Origin: Aselliscus stoliczkanus | Taxonomy: Eukaryota > Chordata > Mammalia > Chiroptera > Hipposideridae | Assembly (NCBI GenBank): GCA_033961575.1 | Contig: CM066740.1 | Location: 61,139,213-61,203,212 of the forward strand | Direction: 5' to 3' | DNA: 64,000 bases | Shown: one piece after another, positions 57,546-64,000 of the stretch | Position numbering within the stretch: the stretch's first letter is position 1 | Layout of the letters: every line of letters starts with the position of its first letter | Notes under the pieces: generated by a model | Databases searched by the model: none | The model's input: the letters and a program-made list of their open reading frames with translations, nothing else | What the model was told of the DNA's origin: nothing | Program-made: the position numbers and the translations under genes

Positions 57546-58870
57546 ATTGGGGCCCAGTGACACCAATGGTTAGGAAAGGAAGTGCCACTTTTTTTATGCC
57601 TTGGCTCACAAGGTAGTACAGTTTATTGTACGGGTCTACTTATTCTACTGCTCAAAGCAAACTGCCCAGTGCTGAGAGTAAGACATTCCCTGCAACCAAT
57701 TAATGAGAGTATTATCAAAGATTATGCCATACAGTATGATCTGTGGACACAAATTATATTACTGCATGAATAATATACAGACCCTCTCCCCAAATCATGA
57801 AAATTAAGAATAGTTTTTCAAATCAGACAATATGAGAATGAAAGAAACACAACCCACATGCCCCCAATGTAACAGAGGAAAGAGATGGGAGAATGGCAGG
57901 TGACACTAAACACTAAAGGGGAGAGAACAGGGAAAGCACAAGATGCTCATAGCAATCTAAATTCTAAGCTGGTCCAGTGAGCAGGTCCTTCAGTGGAGCC
58001 CAGTCCTGCTAGCTGGAAAGACTACAGTTCTTGGCTCTGCCCTTTGACCGATCTCTCTTTCACACAAGAAAGTGTCCATGCTCTTACCTGGGTAGACCCA
58101 GAAAAGTTTGAGATCTAGATATCTCTTTTCAGTTTATAGTGTCTCTGTCTCCTTCAATTCAAATTGAATGAAATCTGTTAAAATTTCTTTCCAATTTGTG
58201 GTTTCCTTATTAAACTAGAGTCTACTCCATTAGACAAAGTCCATCACCATATTTCTTTCTAAGTTGTACCCTTTTACCTTACAGCCAAAACTTGACATGC
58301 ACTGCTGAATGACTTTATAACTAAAGAAGCGGTCTCGTGAAACCAAAAAAGTCTAGGAAGAAGTTGGTTTCAGAATATTAAATGGCTTATTTTCTATCTC
58401 AGAGTGTCTACTAGGAACAATTGTATCATTTTTATAGTTAAATGCACATAATCAATTTTGCATGTGAACAAATGCAATGTGATATTCAGACATTTCACTT
58501 ACTCACAACATTGTGCAATAATCCATCACCTCTCTCAAATATGCTGTAATTCTAAACCATCAAAAGGAAACCCCAAACCATCAAGAAATGACTTCCCATT
58601 GTTGAGTAGTCCCTCTAGGCCATGACTAACGTTAACCTGCTTTCTGTCTATACAAATTTGCCTATATTGGATATGTGATGGAATTGGAGTCACACCCTAT
58701 GTGGCCATCTGTGGCTAGCTTTTTTCCCTTACAATATTTTCAAGATTCAACCATTTGGTAGCCGGTATAGTATTTCACTCATTTTTATGACTGAATAATA
58801 TTTAATTTTATGGACATACCACATTTCTTATTCATTCATCTATTGATGGGAGTTTGGATTTCTACCTTTT

Positions 58871-58971
58871 TTTTTTTGAGTGCAGTGTCACTGGCCCTCA
58901 TCTGTGGGACCCGAACCGGGGCCGCTGGCTTCCCAAGCCAGGGCTTAACCACCGCACCACTCGGCCGGCCC
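58871..58971 (-). mobile_element. SINE A, minus strand, only in tandem copy 1
   Basis: The reverse-complement head ends CACTCGGCCGGCCC. ATTTCTACCTTTT flanks both sides (58858-58870 and about 58976-58988). The matching place in copy 2 (about 61925-61945) has no insertion. Confidence 0.92.
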
Positions 58972-59965
58972 AAGAATTTCTACCTTTTGACTATTGCATG
59001 TAGTACTACCATGCACTTTTGTGCATAAGTACTGAACACCTGTTTCCAGTCCTTTCTGATAAATATCTATGGTTATATGATATGTCTATGTTCAACATAT
59101 GGAAGAAACTCCAAAACACTTTCCACAGTAGTTCTACCATTTTACAGTTTAACCAGAAATGTGTGAACGTTCTAGTACCACCACATCACATCCTATTTAA
59201 CACTTGATTTTTTTTGTGATTTTGTTGGTGATAGCCTTACTCATGGGTGTGATCTTGCATTTCCATAACTAGATAGATATGTGTTAGTCTATTTAGACTT
59301 TCATAACAAAATGTTGTCAGCTGGTGGCTTAAATAGCAGAAAGCTATTGCTCCACAATTACGTAAGTCTAACATGTAGATGCCAACATGTTGATTTCTAA
59401 TGGGGTTTTATTGAGAGGGACCTGCTAAACAGGGTCTGTCGCTAAGACTGTCAAAAAGAAGGCTTAGCCTGAGTAGGCCCACAGAGCCCACACTGCACAA
59501 ACACAGCATCTGGTGTCTGTCCAGCACTGAGACTTTTATCCACATCTAGCACCCACCTGGTCAATCCCAGCTGAGACTCCATCTGTGTTACAATGGGACA
59601 TCTGTGACATTGTCAGTCACATATGCAGGTGGCTGCATCCACAGAAATGCCTCACCCTACTTCCTGCCTGAGAGACATGTCCAACAAGAGTCTTTCCCTT
59701 CCAGCAATGACATCCATCAGCACATACTCTGCTCTGTGGAACCAGATGCCCCACTCTGAAGAGACACACTTGTGCCCAGGGACAATAACTTGCCTACAGT
59801 CTCATTGCTGATTGGAAGACAAGAAATGTCACAGATGCTGTCTGTAGGAGCTGCTGTGTCCAAGGAGTGGTGTGCCTTAGAGGGCTTAGGGATGAACATG
59901 AGCATCAGACACCAAGTAGTAGAGGTCTTGGCATATTTGTTAGTGATTTAGAACAATACCTGCTT

Positions 59966-60395
59966 GGGCCAGCAGAGTGGCACATTGGTTAGGAGCTGGC
60001 TTGGGACACCAGCAGCCCCTGTTTAGATCCCACATATGAGTGCCAGTGAAACTGCCCTCTACAGTTAGGATGGTAAATGGCAGCTCCACATGGAGCTGGA
60101 CTGCTGTGAGTCCCCAGGACTGCATAGCTGCAGCCCCTACTGCAGTGAGCTGCCATAGGCTACAATGAGTGGCCGGCAGCCATCGTGCGTGACCAGCAGT
60201 GAGCATGAGCTGCCAAGAGCCACTGTGAGCAGCTGTCCAGAGGCTGGCAACCGATCTGCATCACCTGGGAAGAGTGCAATGATGATATCAACACGGGCCA
60301 GTGAAGCAATGTCCTCCACAACTAGACTGAAGAACAAAAGGACGGCAACTTGTCTGTTCCCCTCCCCCAATTCCCCAATAAAATCTTTTAAAAAA
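59966..60395 (+). mobile_element. SINE C, plus strand, only in tandem copy 1
   Basis: A SINE A-type head and body to CACTGCCCTCTACAG (about 60050) are followed by the ~300-bp C body. The tail reads CCCAATTCCCCAATAAAATC near 60370. The matching place in copy 2 lacks it. Confidence 0.9.
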
Positions 60396-62965
60396 CAAGA
60401 AAACTAAAACAATACCTTCTTATATGCCATGCATATTTGAGGGTCAGGACTCTGATCAGTTCATCCACATGTACTGAGTTAGATTATGGGGATACTGGAG
60501 GACCGTAAGACAGATTTCTCATATGTCTGGCCCTCTGCCAGATCTGATGGGCAAGGTAGGCTCATTGGGACTTCCAACCAGATAACCCTACACATGTCCT
60601 CCCAGCAGGGTGATTTCAGAGAGTTGTACTTACTCCAGTATAGGTCAGGCATTCAAATTGGCAATAATGTTTAGGAAAGGGAAGTGACACTTTTTTTTTA
60701 TGTCTTGTCTCAGAAGAGAGCACCGTTTACTGTATAGGTCTACTTATTCTACTGCTCAAAGCAGATGACACAGTGCTGAGGTGAAGGCATTCACTGCCAC
60801 CAATTAATGGGAGATGTATCGAAGATTTTGCCACCGCAATACATTCAGTAACCAAAAATTAAATTATTGCATGAACAATACACTGACCCTCCCCCTAAAA
60901 GTGGAAATTGGGAATAGTTCTTAAAATATGACAACCTGAGAATTACAGACCCACAACCCACATACCCACAATGTAACTGAGGAAACTGATAAGATTGTGG
61001 CAGGTGACACTAAACTCTAAAGGGGAAAGAATAGGAGAAGAACAACAGGCCCATAGTAAGTTCCAACCAAGTCCAGATGGATGTACTCTCAGTGTAGCCC
61101 AGTCCTGCTTCCTGAAAAGACTGCAGGTCTTGAATATGCATTTGACCAATCCATCTTTTCAACAAGAAATGGTTCATGCTTCCACCTGTGTAGGCCCAGA
61201 CAAGGTTGGGGTCTAGAGATCTCTTTCCAGTTTATAATATCCCTGTCCCCTTAATTCAAATTGAATGAAATCTGTTAAAATTTCTTTCCAAAGTTTGTGG
61301 TCTCCCTATTAAACTAGAGTGTACTCATTAGACAAAGGCCACCACCATATTTCTTTCTAAGTTGTGCCCTTTTTCCATTCAGCCAAAACTTTGGCTGTGA
61401 AGAAGCGATCTCATGTATTCAAAAAGGCCTAGGAGGAAGTGTTTTCAGAATATTAGAGGCCTTATTTTCTATCTCAGAGAGTCTACTAGGAACAATTATA
61501 ACATCATTTTGGTTAAATGCACATTAACAATTTTGCCATGTGAATGAAAAAATGTGGAATTCAGTGACATTTAGCTTACTCACAACACTGTGCTATCACC
61601 AATCACCTCTATCGAATACACTGTAATTCCCAACCATCAAAAGGAAACTCCATACCATCAGGCAATCACTTCCCATTCTCAATTTCCTCTAGGCCATGGT
61701 TCACACTAACCTGCTTTCTGTGTATATATGGATTTGCCTATATATGATGTGTCCTGAAATTGGGGTCACACCATATGTGGCCATTTGTGGCTTCTTTCAG
61801 TTACCATGTTTTCAAGATTCATCCATGTGGTAGCCAGTATAGTGCTTCATTGATTTTTATAACTGGATAATGTTTAATTTTATGGATATATCACATTTTC
61901 TTATTTATTCAACAGTTGATGGAATTTGGGTTTGTACCTTTTGGCTATTGTGCATAGTACTACCGTGCACTTTTGCTGGTAGTTACAAGTTACTGTTACT
62001 GTAACAAGTTACTGTAGAGAAGTTACTGAACACTTGTTTATGGTCCTTTCTGGTAAATATCTATGGTAACATGATATGTCTATATTTAACATATGAGAGA
62101 AATGCCAAAACACTTTCCACTTTGCTATATAATTTTACATTTCCACCAGCAATGTATGAGTATTCCAGTACCTCCACATCACATCCTCATTAACACTTTG
62201 GTTTTTCATGTTTTTGTTGATCATAGCCTTACTTGTGGGTGTGACTTGGTATCACAATTGTAGTTCTGATTTACATTTCAATGACTGGAAATGTGTTAGT
62301 CTATTCAGCCTTTCATAACTATATGTTATTGATTGGTGGTTTAAATAGCAGAAATGTATTGCTCCACAGTTCTGTAAGTTTAACATGTAGATGACATCAT
62401 TGTTGATTTCTAATGAGACTGTTGAGAGGGACCTGATGAACAGGGTCTGAAATTGAGGGCATCAGGTAGGAAGGCCCAGCCTGAGCAGAACCACAGAAAC
62501 CACAATCCGCACAGATTCACCATTTGGTGTCTGCCCGGCACTGGTGTTTTTATCCACATCCAGCACCCACCTCACCAATCCCAGCTGAGGCTCCCCCTGT
62601 GTCACATTGGGACATCTGTGACATCTTCAGTCACATGTGCAGGTGACTGCATCCACAGACATGCCTTGTCTCCCTTCCTCCCCCAGAGATATCTCCCGTG
62701 ACAGCCTTTCTTTTCTAGCTGTGGCCCTATCTGCACATTCTCTCTGCCTTGTGGAACCAGATGTCCCACTCTGAAGAGACACACTTGTGCCCAGGAGCAA
62801 TGACTTGCCTAGAGTCACATTGCAAGTTGTAAGTCACGAAGTTGCTGTCTGCAGTACCTGCTGTGTCCAAGGTGTGGTGTGCTCAAAAGGATGCAGGGAT
62901 AAATGCGAGCACCAGAAACTAAGCAGAAAAAAGTCTTGGAAGCCTTGTTAGTGATGTAAAAAATA

Positions 62966-62968
<3 letters not shown>

Positions 62969-63015
<47 letters not shown>
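62969..63015 (+). repeat. (AT)n microsatellite
   Basis: An uninterrupted AT run of about 47 bases. In copy 1 the SINE C insertion lies near the corresponding place. Confidence 0.95.
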
Positions 63016-63019
<4 letters not shown>

Positions 63020-63172
63020 ATATTCGAGGATCAGGACTCTGTTCATTTAATCCACATGTACTCAATTAGACCCTGTGGATTTGAGGGACAGAAAGGAAGG
63101 ATGCTCATACGTCTGGCCGTATGCCAGATCTGATTGGCACCGTGGGCTCACCAGGACTTCCAACCAGAAAAC

Positions 63173-63648
63173 TGATGAGACAAGTAAAGAGTTAACAGGA
63201 GTGGGCTTGTGAGCTCGCAGGATGGGACAGTCAAGGAGTTACAGGAATAAACTTGTGAGCTAACAGGAGTGAGCTTAAACATTATCCACTTGGCTCTGAC
63301 TCCCTTGGCCAGTACTGTACCTGCAGGTTGACAAGCACCTTACATCCATCTTAGGAGAGAACATAATAGTTCTCAGTCGGAACAGGAAGCCCCCTACAAA
63401 CTAACAGTAACCCATCATAGATGGGAACAGGACAATTCCCAGAAGAAGACAATTATAATGGCAGCCTCCTGCAAACTGACAAGCACCTTACAACCTGCAC
63501 AGAAAAATACAAAACCCCAGCACTTCTTCTCATTTGTGCAGTTGTCCCTCATAGGATTCTGCCCAAGCTTAACTTTTGCCAGTATCTCTCTTACCCCTCT
63601 GTCTCTGCAGTTGTCCCCTACTGGACTCTGCCCTGGCTAAACTTTTGC

Positions 63649-63688
<40 letters not shown>

Positions 63689-63780
63689 TTCAATAAATCT
63701 TTTCTCTGTATACTCTTGTAGAGTCTCATAAATTATTTTACATTCTGCAAATGACCAGGGGTTAATTCTACACCAAGACA
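63173..63780 (+). repeat. Solo LTR (608 bp), only in tandem copy 2
   Basis: It starts TGATGAGACAAG and ends CACCAAGACA. It is flanked by AAAAC (63168-63172) and ATAAC (63781-63785); copy 1 has a single uninterrupted ATAAC at this place. AATAAA is at 63692-63697. It contains an internal ~65-bp duplication (GCAGTTGTCCC blocks at about 63538 and 63607) and a (CT)n run at 63653-63685. Confidence 0.85.
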
Positions 63781-63848
63781 ATAACCCTATGCATGTCATC
63801 CCAGCAGCACTGTTTCAGAAAGTTGCACTTTCTCCAGTATAGGTCAGG

Positions 63849-64000
63849 CTTCTAGATGGCACCAATGGTTAAGAAAGGGACGTGCCACTTTTATTATGTC
63901 TTGGCTCAGAAGATGGTACCGTTTGTTGCACGGGTCTACTTATTCTACTTCTAGAAGCAAAGTGCCCAGTGCTGAGGGGAAGACTTTCACTGCCACAAAT
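63849..64000. repeat. Tandem large repeat, start of copy 3
   Basis: GGTCTACTTATTCTACT occurs again at 63933, 3196 bases after copy 2. The sequence resembles copy 1 more than copy 2 in places (CACCAATGGTTA). The copy continues beyond the window. Confidence 0.88.

Larger units (their letters stand above)
57549..60652. repeat. Tandem large repeat, copy 1 (~3.10 kb)
   Basis: It aligns with 60653-63848 almost throughout. Anchors include GGTCTACTTATTCTACT (57633 against 60737), GCAGGTGACACTAAAC (57897 against 60991), and the TCACACCCTATGTGGCC-like and GTGCACTTTTG-type blocks. It contains an old minus-strand L1 3' segment (about 58620-59210). Copy-specific insertions are SINE A (58871-58971) and SINE C (59966-60395). 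No gene was recognised. Confidence 0.88.
60653..63848. repeat. Tandem large repeat, copy 2 (~3.20 kb)
   Basis: It is colinear with copy 1 with frequent substitutions. It lacks the copy 1 SINEs, and has instead an (AT)n run at 62969-63015 and a solo LTR at 63173-63780. No gene was recognised; a 22-codon-scale old L1 relic is shared with copy 1. Confidence 0.88.

Overview
The window is mammalian, not microbial. It consists almost wholly of interspersed repeats: L1 LINEs of several ages, three families of short SINE-like elements, and class I and class II endogenous retroviruses, with intervening single-copy DNA. One SINE tail (C-rich, then CCCCAATAAAATCTTT) resembles what I recall of horseshoe-bat-type SINEs, and L1 has been recently active. 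A rhinolophoid bat is my best guess, but this is inference and no genus can be named. No functional host protein-coding gene could be supported.

Layout: 1-966 is the 5' UTR of an L1 (minus strand) whose body lies off the left edge. 967-2590 is an old L1 piece. 2591-9105 plus 17221-17777 is one full-length, decayed, minus-strand L1. Its 5' UTR was split by a young betaretrovirus-like provirus (9106-17220, plus strand). The provirus has 460-bp LTRs that differ at 6 positions, intact gag and env reading frames, a dUTPase-protease frame, and a pol carrying one stop codon. 17778-20107 holds old repeats and a ~1.1-kb LTR. 20108-27648 is mostly GC-rich unassigned sequence interrupted by an old L1 and two SINEs. 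27649-31153 is a plus-strand L1 with an internal deletion. 31165-40740 is single-copy, partly AT-rich DNA with MIR-like and other SINE insertions.

40741-45600 is a nest of broken retroviruses: an inverted LTR pair, a class II gag/RT remnant, and a class I integrase remnant split by a 1.1-kb LTR. 45601 to about 53760 is the youngest L1 (minus strand). Its ORF2 is open for 1164 codons, and its 5' UTR is unusually long and GC-rich, carrying about five ~195-bp tandem monomers. 53761-55862 holds a class I ERV end/LTR and L1 3' ends. 56350-57545 is a ~1.2-kb minisatellite with a 21-bp unit. 57549-64000 is a tandem duplication with a period of about 3.1-3.2 kb (two whole copies and the start of a third), each copy with its own later insertions.

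The elements do not form a pathway; their nesting gives a relative history. SINEs and the provirus sit inside L1s, and LTRs sit inside older retroviral pol sequence. The strongest leads are the monomer-bearing L1 promoter, the young provirus with its three localised enzyme lesions, the 21-bp minisatellite, and the multi-kilobase tandem array.
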